A DNA stretch of 64,000 nucleotides from Dyella acidiphila (lineage in GTDB: Bacteria; Pseudomonadota; Gammaproteobacteria; Xanthomonadales; Rhodanobacteraceae). The position numbers and the translations under genes are program-made. A model generated the notes under the pieces. It searched no databases and had not been told where the DNA came from. It saw only the letters and a program-made list of their open reading frames with translations. The DNA lies in the NCBI RefSeq assembly GCF_014863405.1, contig NZ_JACZZA010000005.1, positions 186,001-250,000 on the forward strand, written 5' to 3'. Of the stretch, positions 33,968 through 41,075 are shown in pieces. Each line of letters begins with the position of its first letter. Position 1 is the stretch's first letter.

Positions 33968-34507
33968 TCATGCTTCCTCGACACCGTAATCGGCTTGGAG
34001 CAAGCCCAGCGCGCCCAGTTGCGCCTCAAGCGCCTCCAGCGAGCCCCACGGCAGAATCGGCGAATTCTGCCGCTCATCCGGCGGATGATCGAGCAGTCCA
34101 TCGGACCAGCCACCGCAGCCGGCTAGCGGCAGCAAAGGCCGGCGATGCAGCCAGGCCAGACACACTTCCGAAATGGTGCCTGCGCGGCCACCGATAACGA
34201 TGCAGGCATCGCCCGCCAGCGCCATCAGCAGATTGCGCGCATCGCCCATGCCGCACGGGATAACCACCGTCGCCGGCCAATCCGGCGCCGGCATTTCCGC
34301 ATCGGTAATGATGCTGACCACCGTGCCGCCCGCGGCCACCGCACGCTCCGCCGCAACGCGGGTGGCGGGACTGCCGCAGCCGCTGACCAGGGTGATGCCA
34401 TGGCGTGCAAGCCATTCGCCGGCATCGCCGGCCAGGTCGAAAGCTTTCGACCCTGGCTCGGCGCTGCCCAGTACACATACCTGCGGCCGTCGTGTTCCGT
34501 GGCTCAT
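33968..34507 (-). CDS. TIGR00725/LOG-like Rossmann protein
   Basis: A 179-residue protein of the LOG / 'possible lysine decarboxylase' fold. The nucleotide-binding glycines are in VCVLGSAEPGS and the diagnostic GG-x-GT-x-x-E motif is IGGRAGTISEV. Relatives include cytokinin-activating phosphoribohydrolases; the TIGR00725 branch is of unconfirmed function and does not always keep the second Arg of LOG enzymes. Located 14 bp after the stop of the CocE-like gene (34522), so it probably ends that operon. Confidence 0.82.
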   Translation of the reverse strand: MSHGTRRPQVCVLGSAEPGSKAFDLAGDAGEWLARHGITLVSGCGSPATRVAAERAVAAGGTVVSIITDAEMPAPDWPATVVIPCGMGDARNLLMALAGDACIVIGGRAGTISEVCLAWLHRRPLLPLAGCGGWSDGLLDHPPDERQNSPILPWGSLEALEAQLGALGLLQADYGVEEA

Positions 34508-34521
34508 GGCGGCGCCTGCAC

Positions 34522-36531
34522 TCAGTCGGATGCAGCAGCCGGCGCGTCGGCCACCGGCGCCGCATCCGGCACCACCGTGATGGTGATCTTGGACGGATGC
34601 TCGCTATCGTGATGGATCACGTTGTGCGCGATCACGCCCTGGGCTTCGTCGTAGTTATTGCCGCCGGTGTTGAGGTTGCGATCGAAACGCGGGAAGTTGC
34701 TGCTGGAAACATCCACCCGCAGCTTGTGGCCGGCGCGGAAGTAATAGCTGGTATCGATCGGCTGGAAGGTCACCTTGTACACCTGCCCCGGCGCCATCCA
34801 GGCCAGCGGCTTGTCATAGCCATTGCGATAGCGCATGCGCTGGATATTTTCGGTGATATTGAAAGCGCGGCCGTCCGGATATACGTCGATCACCTTGAAG
34901 GTGAAGTCGGTATCTTTCGCACTCGAGGACACATACAGGCTCACCGTGATCGGCCCGCTCACTTCCGTGCCCTGCTTGAACGGCTCCGAATCGTAGACCA
35001 GGATGTCGTTGCGCGTTTCCTGCGGACGCTGGTCGTAGGAGCCGAATTTCACCGCGGTGCCCTGGCAGCAACCGCCGCCGCCGAAGGTGGGCACCGGATT
35101 GGCCGGATCGTAGACGAACTGGTCGGGGTGATCGGCCGCAGGCGGTGCCGCCACCAGCTTGCCGTTACCGTAAAGCGTGTTGGCCTGGCCCTCGCTGGTG
35201 AAGTAAAGATCCTGCGTGGTGGCGCCGGCCGGCGGCCAGGTATCGGCCTTTTCCCAGCGGTTCGCGCCCATCACGTAGTACATCACCTTCGGCTGCTTAT
35301 CCAGCATCGGGCTGTCTTCGCCCTTGAGGTAATGATCGAACCAGCCGAAGACCAAGTCGTTGTAATTGAAACGCGCATCGCCCACGTCCAGGTCGCCGAT
35401 CATGGTGTGATCGGTGGCGCGCGTGTACGCGCAATGCAGCACCGGCGCGATGATCGCGTATTGCTGATCGGCCACGACCTTCGGCGCCGTGCGGCGCACC
35501 TGGTTATACGCGGCCAGATTGGGCGATACCGACACGTCGAACCAGCTCATGAACCACAGGCCCGGCTTGCTGACCTTCATGTTCTCGTGCCACAGGCCGC
35601 CCTTGTACCAGGCCGGATCGTTGGGTGCGCGGGCAATCATGTCGCCACCGGTCGCCACCGGCATATGCGTCTCGAAAATACCCGGCGGTCCGCCCACTGA
35701 CGTGATCATGTCCTTCTCGGGCAAATGCCAGAACGCCTTGTTCCAGTCGACCGGCGGCATCTGCGGCGCCAGGTCGAAGAAATGCGAAGCGTTGACCAGT
35801 TCGGCCTGGGTGGTATCGCCGGGGAACAGCGGCCGCACCTGGTTCTGGATGCCGTAGTCGTAGATCCAGGAAATAAACAGCATCTGCACCGCGCCACCGC
35901 GATACCAGTTGCCCTGCTCGTAGTACGGACCGACATGGCCCACGCCCGCACCGAAACCCTGCACATTGAAGGTGGTCAGCGCCGGATTGTTCTGCGCCAC
36001 CACCGCCAGCTGCCATTCCGCAGTGGAAGAGCAGCCGGTGGTACCCACCTTGCCGTTCGACCAGGGCTGCGCGGACATCCACTTCAATTCATCGGCGCCA
36101 TCGCTCAAGGGCATGCCGAGAATGTCGTAATTGCCTTGCGAGAAGAAATGCCCACGCTCCTGGATATCCACATAGGCATAACCATGCTTGACCGCATCCA
36201 GCTCGCGCGTCATGTCGCTCGGCGCACCCAGCTTCACATCCCAGAAATTGAAGTTGTAAGGCGTGCGCGAAAAGATGATCGGCACCTTGCCGGCGCCCTT
36301 CGGGCGATAGATATCGGCCGCCATCAGCTTGCCGTCGCGCATCTTGATCATCACCTTGCGGTCGACCACCGCCACCTTCTCCAGCTCCTGCTCGATGGCG
36401 TTGCGCTTGGCGATCAGTTGTGCCTGCGGATCGGGTCTCTGTTGTGCGGCGGCCGGATTGGCCGCCAGCAGCGACAGTCCAAACGAAGCCAATGCTCCGG
36501 CAGAGGCGGAAGCCAGCTGAGTGAGACGCAT
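34522..36531 (-). CDS. Secreted CocE/NonD-family hydrolase (X-Pro dipeptidyl-peptidase-like)
   Basis: A protein of about 669 residues starting at ATG 36531 with AGGGGA upstream; the start opens a signal peptide (cut after AAAQ). The N-terminal alpha/beta-hydrolase core has the nucleophile in [14 protein letters not shown], and the CocE-type motifs [14 protein letters not shown] and [16 protein letters not shown]. The C-terminal X-Pro dipeptidyl-peptidase-type jelly roll runs from about residue 430 ([33 protein letters not shown]). Members cleave acyl-amino-acid, glutaryl-cephalosporin or cocaine-type ester and amide bonds; natural substrate unknown. Two cysteines (GGGGCC) next to a conserved loop are unusual. 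First gene of a two-gene unit with the LOG-like gene. Confidence 0.9.
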   Translation of the reverse strand: MRLTQLASASAGALASFGLSLLAANPAAAQQRPDPQAQLIAKRNAIEQELEKVAVVDRKVMIKMRDGKLMAADIYRPKGAGKVPIIFSRTPYNFNFWDVKLGAPSDMTRELDAVKHGYAYVDIQERGHFFSQGNYDILGMPLSDGADELKWMSAQPWSNGKVGTTGCSSTAEWQLAVVAQNNPALTTFNVQGFGAGVGHVGPYYEQGNWYRGGAVQMLFISWIYDYGIQNQVRPLFPGDTTQAELVNASHFFDLAPQMPPVDWNKAFWHLPEKDMITSVGGPPGIFETHMPVATGGDMIARAPNDPAWYKGGLWHENMKVSKPGLWFMSWFDVSVSPNLAAYNQVRRTAPKVVADQQYAIIAPVLHCAYTRATDHTMIGDLDVGDARFNYNDLVFGWFDHYLKGEDSPMLDKQPKVMYYVMGANRWEKADTWPPAGATTQDLYFTSEGQANTLYGNGKLVAAPPAADHPDQFVYDPANPVPTFGGGGCCQGTAVKFGSYDQRPQETRNDILVYDSEPFKQGTEVSGPITVSLYVSSSAKDTDFTFKVIDVYPDGRAFNITENIQRMRYRNGYDKPLAWMAPGQVYKVTFQPIDTSYYFRAGHKLRVDVSSSNFPRFDRNLNTGGNNYDEAQGVIAHNVIHHDSEHPSKITITVVPDAAPVADAPAAASD

Positions 36532-36746
36532 GTTGTATCCCCTACGAGTCGTTCCCCGAGTGTCGGCCAGCAAGGTGCCATGAGTAACCATGACTAAAGG
36601 CACAGGGCCGCGGCGCAGCGGGTGCACCTCGCTTTATCGATTTGCCTGATCCTGCATGTGCCTGCATGGAGGGATGCACGCCATGCACATGATGGTGGGA
36701 ACGGCACACCTTACCGTCTGCCCATTACTCAGCCAGCGCAGGCCGG

Positions 36747-36995
36747 TCAGTACTTCAAATTCAATTCCGGCACATGCGCTCTATGCGCCTCGAACAGCTG
36801 CTGGAACTCTTCCTCGGACAATTCGTCCAGGGCATACACCGCTACGGGGTCCCATGCATGGTCGGTCGGCTGCGGCTGGCGCGGACCGCCACGCAGCGAA
36901 AACCAGCGCCCATCGCGCTCAAGCAATTCGGGGGCTTCCTCGATGCGCTCGGTTTTCGCGCTGGCGAGAGAGATCAGGAACACGGCGAAGATCAT
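36747..36995 (-). CDS. Hypothetical small secreted or membrane protein
   Basis: An 82-residue protein with AGGAG 8 bp before ATG 36995, so expression is likely. The hydrophobic N-terminus (MIFAVFLISLASA) is either a signal peptide or an anchor. The rest is acidic, with a charged helix ELSEEEFQQLFEAH near the C-terminus. No family recognised. First of several small unknown genes running minus strand; 45 bp downstream of the next gene. Confidence 0.62.
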   Translation of the reverse strand: MIFAVFLISLASAKTERIEEAPELLERDGRWFSLRGGPRQPQPTDHAWDPVAVYALDELSEEEFQQLFEAHRAHVPELNLKY

Positions 36996-37040
36996 GGCTG
37001 GCGACTCCTGCAGATAAACCGTTTGCCCCTGCGGCCCTGA

Positions 37041-37499
37041 TTAGCGCTGCCTATGCTCGGGAGGCAGCGGCATCCCGCCCGATTGCAACAAAGACAGAGC
37101 GTCATCCCACTTTACAAAAAACGTGGCCTTGGTGCCCTTCACATCGAAGCGCACCCAGTTGCTCATGGGAGATTTCGCCCGGTAATAGTCCAGCGACGCC
37201 CACGGAATAAACACCGCCTGCTTCAAGAACGCGACGTTATTGCTCCAGTTCGGCCATTTGCGCATCGCATCCGGCGTGACCATATACCAGCCTTCGCGGG
37301 TGGTACGCACCGCGCACGGCGCCGGCATGTCATCGAGCACAAAGCGGACGCCGCACTCGATGTAGGGGCCGCCGGGGTCAAACGTTGCCTTGAACTGTCG
37401 CTGCAGAATGCCGCGGGCGCTGTACTTGCTGGCGCGCCACATGATGGTGGCTACGGCCAGCATCAATATCGCAACTACCGCAGGAGGATAGGTGTGCAT
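37041..37499 (-). CDS. Hypothetical membrane-anchored protein
   Basis: A 152-residue protein with one N-terminal TM helix (VVAILMLAVATIMW) and a soluble domain rich in aromatic residues (GWYMVTPDAMRKWPNWSNN, ASLDYYRAKSP, WVRFDVKGTKATFFVKWDDAL). The strand pattern resembles a small PH-like or lipocalin-like beta domain but no known family is evident. An AAGG site precedes the ATG. Between two other unknown genes. Confidence 0.65.
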   Translation of the reverse strand: MHTYPPAVVAILMLAVATIMWRASKYSARGILQRQFKATFDPGGPYIECGVRFVLDDMPAPCAVRTTREGWYMVTPDAMRKWPNWSNNVAFLKQAVFIPWASLDYYRAKSPMSNWVRFDVKGTKATFFVKWDDALSLLQSGGMPLPPEHRQR

Positions 37500-37591
37500 A
37501 ACTCGACCTTCACACAGCGCAAATAAAAACGAGGATAGGAATAATCAAAAGACCACTTCGTCCACTACGCCTTTTGATCCTCGACCGCCGG

Positions 37592-38104
37592 TCAGGCCCT
37601 TCCTACCCGCTCGTGCGATGCCCCAGGACATCTGTCGGCCAAGCGCCGCATAAGAACATCGAACCCGCTCAAGTTGCTCCAAATGCCGACTTTTTTGCCG
37701 CCGACGGTCACCAATATAGCTCTTGGGCTTTTTTCGTTGCGAATCTCAACGATTTTGGCAATGGACTCGTAATGAAGCGACCGCCTCGCCAGCAGACCAA
37801 AACGCAACGCAGATGGCTCTAACCGCACTTCATAGCAGCTCCAAACGAGAGCGCACAGGGTTGCTCCAGCACTTAGTGCCAACCCAGGAAAAGCATCCTC
37901 TTTTGGGTGGCCAAAATGACCAAAATAGATAGCCGCCGCCATGCAAAGACCAGCAATTGCCATGAATATCATTATGTAGCTCCACGCGCGCGTCATGAAA
38001 AACCGGTTTTCAGCGCATTCATCGCTCTGCTCTCGATTCGAATACAACCTCACGATAGACAACGCGAACCCGACGACAAAAGCTGTCAGCCAAAAGAAAT
38101 GCAT
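37592..38104 (-). CDS. Membrane protein with PH-like cytosolic domain, unknown function
   Basis: A 170-residue protein with three hydrophobic stretches (FWLTAFVVGFALSIV, YIMIFMAIAGLCMAAAIYF, GLALSAGATLCALVWSCY) and a C-terminal stretch of strands (RFGLLARRSLHYESIAKIVEIRNE) like the bacterial PH-like domain of small YdbT/DUF-type membrane proteins. GGAGAGAAGGGG precedes ATG 38104. Codon use is less GC-rich than in flanking metabolic genes. Function unknown. Confidence 0.68.
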   Translation of the reverse strand: MHFFWLTAFVVGFALSIVRLYSNREQSDECAENRFFMTRAWSYIMIFMAIAGLCMAAAIYFGHFGHPKEDAFPGLALSAGATLCALVWSCYEVRLEPSALRFGLLARRSLHYESIAKIVEIRNEKSPRAILVTVGGKKVGIWSNLSGFDVLMRRLADRCPGASHERVGRA

Positions 38105-38124
38105 GAATCCCCTTCTCTCCGTAG

Positions 38125-38571
38125 CTACTTATTTTTCTCTTCAGGATAGGTAACGCCGAAAACTCCATCTCCCTCCGCCACCATCTTGGCACTCTCGCTC
38201 AGAACCTGCTTCCCTTTCACAGACACATTCAAAGACAAGCTGCCGTTGGTTATGACGAAATACTCCGTAGCGCCGTTAGTGAAGGTCCATCCGTAAACGC
38301 CACATGGTGTATTGGGATCGTTGCCGCACATGCGCAAGGCAGTCTTTCCCTTGAGCAGGACCGAAGATCCATTCTGCTTATTTGTACCGGCATAGGTCGC
38401 GTTGCATTCGATATCGCCTTGAGTACACGTTTCCGTAATCACGATAAAATAAGTCTTGGTCTCGTAGACATGCCACGCGTATTGCAGGTTGTCATCGCAT
38501 CTACCGACGGCCGGTATGACAGAAAGAGCAGCAACTGCCGCCAAGGACACCCATGAGACCAGGCTTTTCAT
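38125..38571 (-). CDS. Secreted hypothetical protein
   Basis: A 148-residue protein with a signal peptide (cut near AVGRC-D). The mature part contains several Cys (ETCTQGDIECNA, ALRMCGNDPNTPC), probably two disulfides, and a beta-rich pattern ending in KMVAEGDGVFGVTYPEE. No known domain. Its GC is lower than the window average, consistent with the orphan-gene island it belongs to. Confidence 0.68.
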   Translation of the reverse strand: MKSLVSWVSLAAVAALSVIPAVGRCDDNLQYAWHVYETKTYFIVITETCTQGDIECNATYAGTNKQNGSSVLLKGKTALRMCGNDPNTPCGVYGWTFTNGATEYFVITNGSLSLNVSVKGKQVLSESAKMVAEGDGVFGVTYPEEKNK

Positions 38572-38622
38572 GACGTTATCTCCATCGTCTTGACCATGAG
38601 GGCGGGCACCCTCGCTCCAAAC

Positions 38623-39135
38623 CTATCGAGCGCGCGTGAAATAGTTCGTCCGCATAACGATCGAACCGTCCTTGCCGGGATACACCGCTGTCTCGACCAG
38701 GTGCTGACCGTCGGGCTCGACGGCATAGATGCGTGTCGAAACAAGCACGCTTCCCCTTTGCAGCGCCATGACCAGGACATTGGGTGCGGGCGATTTGAAT
38801 GAGGCGGCATCGCCTTCGGGGCTGTTCTTGACCGGAGCCGGGGTGCCATCGAGGGGCGCCGTGCTGGCCGAATGCACTTCGTTGCCGGGGGCATAAACAA
38901 TATCCACATGCATGGCCAAGGTGTTGTTGCCGGCATCGGCGAACGCAAACCTGACACTCTGCGGACGCTGCTCGGGCGGTATGGGCATGCGCGAAGTATC
39001 CAGTAGCCAGTTACCGAGCAAAGGGCTTCCGGTGAGGTGTTGCGCAGGGGTGACTATGGGTGATGCCGCAACGGCAAGCGAGGACGCAAGAGCGGCCACG
39101 GAGGCCCATACCAGGGCTTTCACCAAGAGCTTCAT
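38623..39135 (-). CDS. Secreted hypothetical protein
   Basis: A protein of about 170 residues. Start ATG 39135 is chosen because GGAGAG precedes it and it opens a signal peptide (MKLLVKALVWASVAALA...LAVAAS); 21 upstream in-frame residues are unlikely. The mature region begins LLGNWLLDTSRMPIPPEQRPQSV and is strand-rich, consistent with a small lipocalin-like beta barrel, ending TNYFTRAR. Function unknown. Confidence 0.7.
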   Translation of the reverse strand: MKLLVKALVWASVAALASSLAVAASPIVTPAQHLTGSPLLGNWLLDTSRMPIPPEQRPQSVRFAFADAGNNTLAMHVDIVYAPGNEVHSASTAPLDGTPAPVKNSPEGDAASFKSPAPNVLVMALQRGSVLVSTRIYAVEPDGQHLVETAVYPGKDGSIVMRTNYFTRAR

Positions 39136-39225
39136 ATCCGTTCTCTCCATGTGAGATGTGAGCTTGAAGATATGCATCAGGCAGGCGTGAACGAGCATGC
39201 ACTGCCAAAATGTTCTGCGACATCG

Positions 39226-39609
39226 CTATTGCCAGTAACTTGGTCCGCGCTTCAGAGTTTCCTGCTCGCCACTTTGCCACTTGATCGCAAGAGATGTTCT
39301 GCTTAGCTTCCCCTCAAATCGCATTCCGCCATAGGGACCACCGAATGGAAGCGTAAATGAGGCTGTTTTTCCCTGAATGGTGATGGGAACCACGGTGGTA
39401 TATGGAGCGCCACCTTCCGCAATTTGCACGACTACCGAATAACCGGCAGAGCTGGGAATGATCATAAGCTCCATGCCCAGCAAATCGCTGCCGTCCTTGT
39501 TGTAGCAAAGATCGGTATATGTGCCCGTGAACCAGGTTTGACGCGGTTCCGGCTCCAAGGCTGAAGCACACAGCGGAAGCAACAAGAACAGAAGTAAGCA
39601 CTTATTCAC
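39226..39609 (-). CDS. Secreted hypothetical protein
   Basis: A protein of about 127 residues. GTG 39609 is the preferred start, 5 bp after AAGGGG; GTG 39615 is the alternative. Signal peptide (LLLFLLLPLCASA), then a beta-rich domain: WFTGTYTDLCYNKDGSDLLGMELMIIPSSAG and PFGGPYGGMRFEGKLSRTSLAIKW, a pattern like small secreted lipocalin-type domains. The LCYN cysteine is the only one in the mature part. Follows the membrane-protein gene by a few bases, so co-transcribed with it. Confidence 0.68.
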   Translation of the reverse strand: MNKCLLLFLLLPLCASALEPEPRQTWFTGTYTDLCYNKDGSDLLGMELMIIPSSAGYSVVVQIAEGGAPYTTVVPITIQGKTASFTLPFGGPYGGMRFEGKLSRTSLAIKWQSGEQETLKRGPSYWQ

Positions 39610-39621
39610 TGCCACCCCTTC

Positions 39622-40047
39622 TCAACTCATTATTTCGCTGTTCGACGCACCTGCCTCGGCAGGCCGAACCAGCAGATGGATAAATGCCACGCACGCAAGC
39701 GCCGTATAACCTAAAACAAGTTTGCCGGCCCCCAGCCCGATGGCGCCTTCGATGTAAGCAGCGCAAGCCAGTGCCGACATAAGGAAAGGATAGAGATACA
39801 GGTACCAGCCCAATCGGCTGCTTTTACCTGTGAGCGCAAAAATAGCGGGGATGGGCAAGGCGCCGCACAGCACGAAGGCCCCTAGAAACAGGGCGCCTGC
39901 CTCCACGCATTTATGGATAGGCCCCGAATCGCAGAACGCCATACTGATCAGCAACATGATGCCGCCGATCAGCATGGGGCCGATGGCGGCGAAGATGCTC
40001 ATGATGAGCAAGGCGGTGCGGATGGGTTGTGCGAGCTGTTCCCGCAT
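39622..40047 (-). CDS. Small multi-pass membrane protein
   Basis: A protein of about 141 residues starting at ATG 40047, with AGGGA upstream. Four hydrophobic helices: ALLIMSIFAAIGPMLIGGIML, AGALFLGAFVLCGALPIPAIFAL, WYLYLYPFLMSALACAAYI and GKLVLGYTALACVAFIHLLV. Upstream codons of the frame run through a REP-like hairpin and are not coding. Function unknown; first gene of a pair with the secreted protein at 39226-39609. Confidence 0.7.
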   Translation of the reverse strand: MREQLAQPIRTALLIMSIFAAIGPMLIGGIMLLISMAFCDSGPIHKCVEAGALFLGAFVLCGALPIPAIFALTGKSSRLGWYLYLYPFLMSALACAAYIEGAIGLGAGKLVLGYTALACVAFIHLLVRPAEAGASNSEIMS

Positions 40048-40364
40048 GGAGGTTCCCTGTCCCTGTTGAAGAGCGTTCGCCGGCTGGTGTGTAGAGGCTT
40101 GGCTGCGCGCAGGATATCCGATCCCTGCATTGCCTACGCATCTTGAAGCAGTCGCGCAGTGTTGCTCGGGCAGAGAAATAGCAGACTTGCCCACCGTCAT
40201 TCCGGTACAGGCTGGAATGACGGCGGGGTGATTGTGAAGGCTGAGGCTAGTTTGCTGGTTTATCCAGGCTATCGAGCAAAAAAGCGGGAAGCCGATGCGC
40301 TGTATGGCGTGCACACCGCTAAAGCGCGGAAGCCGGCTACCCGCCTGGTTATCGCACGGCAGGT
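40048..40364. other. Intergenic region with REP-like hairpin
   Basis: A 317-bp gap between two minus-strand genes. It contains CCGTCATTCC (40194-40203) facing GGAATGACGG (40214-40223), the same core as other REP-like hairpins in the window. The rest shows no gene I can support. The promoter of the membrane-protein gene at 40047 should lie here. Confidence 0.6.
40194..40223. repeat. REP-like palindrome, CCGTCATTCC core
   Basis: Perfect 10-bp arms (40194-40203, 40214-40223) around a 10-base loop. Shares the GTCATTCC/GGAATGAC core with the palindromes at 22525, 45053 and 60575-60726, indicating one dispersed family. Confidence 0.75.
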
Positions 40365-40664
40365 TTAATCCGCCTTGATGCCGGCACCTGCATCTTCGCC
40401 ACCTCTAGGCCATCGGCGCATGGCTTCGCGCGTACTGCCTTGCCCCATGTCGATCAAGGTGGCGACGCACCACATGGCGTTGGCCAGGTCGTCGCGATCG
40501 AGGCTTTCGGTGGTGGGCAGTGCGTCGCAGAGCATGCGGCTGATGCTCTGGGCGCCGTTGAGCAGCATCGAGGCGTCGTCCAGCAGGCTGAGCGGGTCGC
40601 CGAGGCTGGCGGTGTAGTAGCTGGTATTGAGGGTGGTCCAGGGGGTGGGGGTTTGCGTAGTCAT
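40365..40664 (-). CDS. Hypothetical protein, DUF3077/DUF6124-like
   Basis: A 99-residue cytosolic protein. ATG 40664 has GGAGCG 5 bp upstream. Residues 25-75 are a helical stretch (PLSLLDDASMLLNGAQSISRMLCDAL, then LANAMWCVATLIDMGQ) reminiscent of the small DUF3077/DUF6124-type proteins of Pseudomonas and relatives, which have a similar layout of helix, short loop and helix. Assignment by resemblance only. It is preceded by an extraordinary 180-base palindrome-rich leader that is not coding. Confidence 0.6.
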   Translation of the reverse strand: MTTQTPTPWTTLNTSYYTASLGDPLSLLDDASMLLNGAQSISRMLCDALPTTESLDRDDLANAMWCVATLIDMGQGSTREAMRRWPRGGEDAGAGIKAD

Positions 40665-40699
40665 CGTTCGCTCCATGCGAAGTGGAACGCCGCCTGCAT

Positions 40700-40885
40700 A
40701 ACGCGGGCGGCGGGCGTGACGGGGTCAGAAACCGGTTCCCAAGGGCCCGGTCAGGCCGAAGCCTGCCCGGCACGCCCGCCATAAACGCGGGGGTGTTAGC
40801 GCTGATGATAAAACGCGCCTGCCGGCGCGCGCGCCTTGGGAGAGTCGGGTTCTGACACCCGGTCGCTGAATTGGCAGCGACCTAT
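40700..40885 (-). ncRNA. Candidate structured RNA leader of the 40365-40664 gene
   Basis: This GC-rich stretch has several nested inverted repeats: GGTCGCTG/CAGCGACC (40861-40868 with 40875-40882), a perfect 10-bp outer stem (40709-40718 with 40771-40780), an inner ACCGG/CCGGT stem (40731-40735, 40747-40751), and a short AGGC-CGAA-GCCT hairpin inside. A TTCTGAC motif also recurs on opposite strands. It sits upstream of the 99-residue gene on the minus strand, and between it and the divergent GH31 gene. No riboswitch family that I know matches. It could also be a mobile-element end or attenuator. Confidence 0.35.
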
Positions 40886-41075
40886 GCACGCTAAAACCAC
40901 GTCACCAGAGCGTCAACGTACGCCCGTGCATATTCAGCAAAAGAAGAATTCCCTGACACCCACTTGCCGTTATCCCGATGCCAATAGCGGCCATCTGTCA
41001 GAGACACATCCTCTTATCGGGTTGAAACGAGGCACACAACGCGACCACACTCCGCGAGTACGTGCAGCGAGAGCG

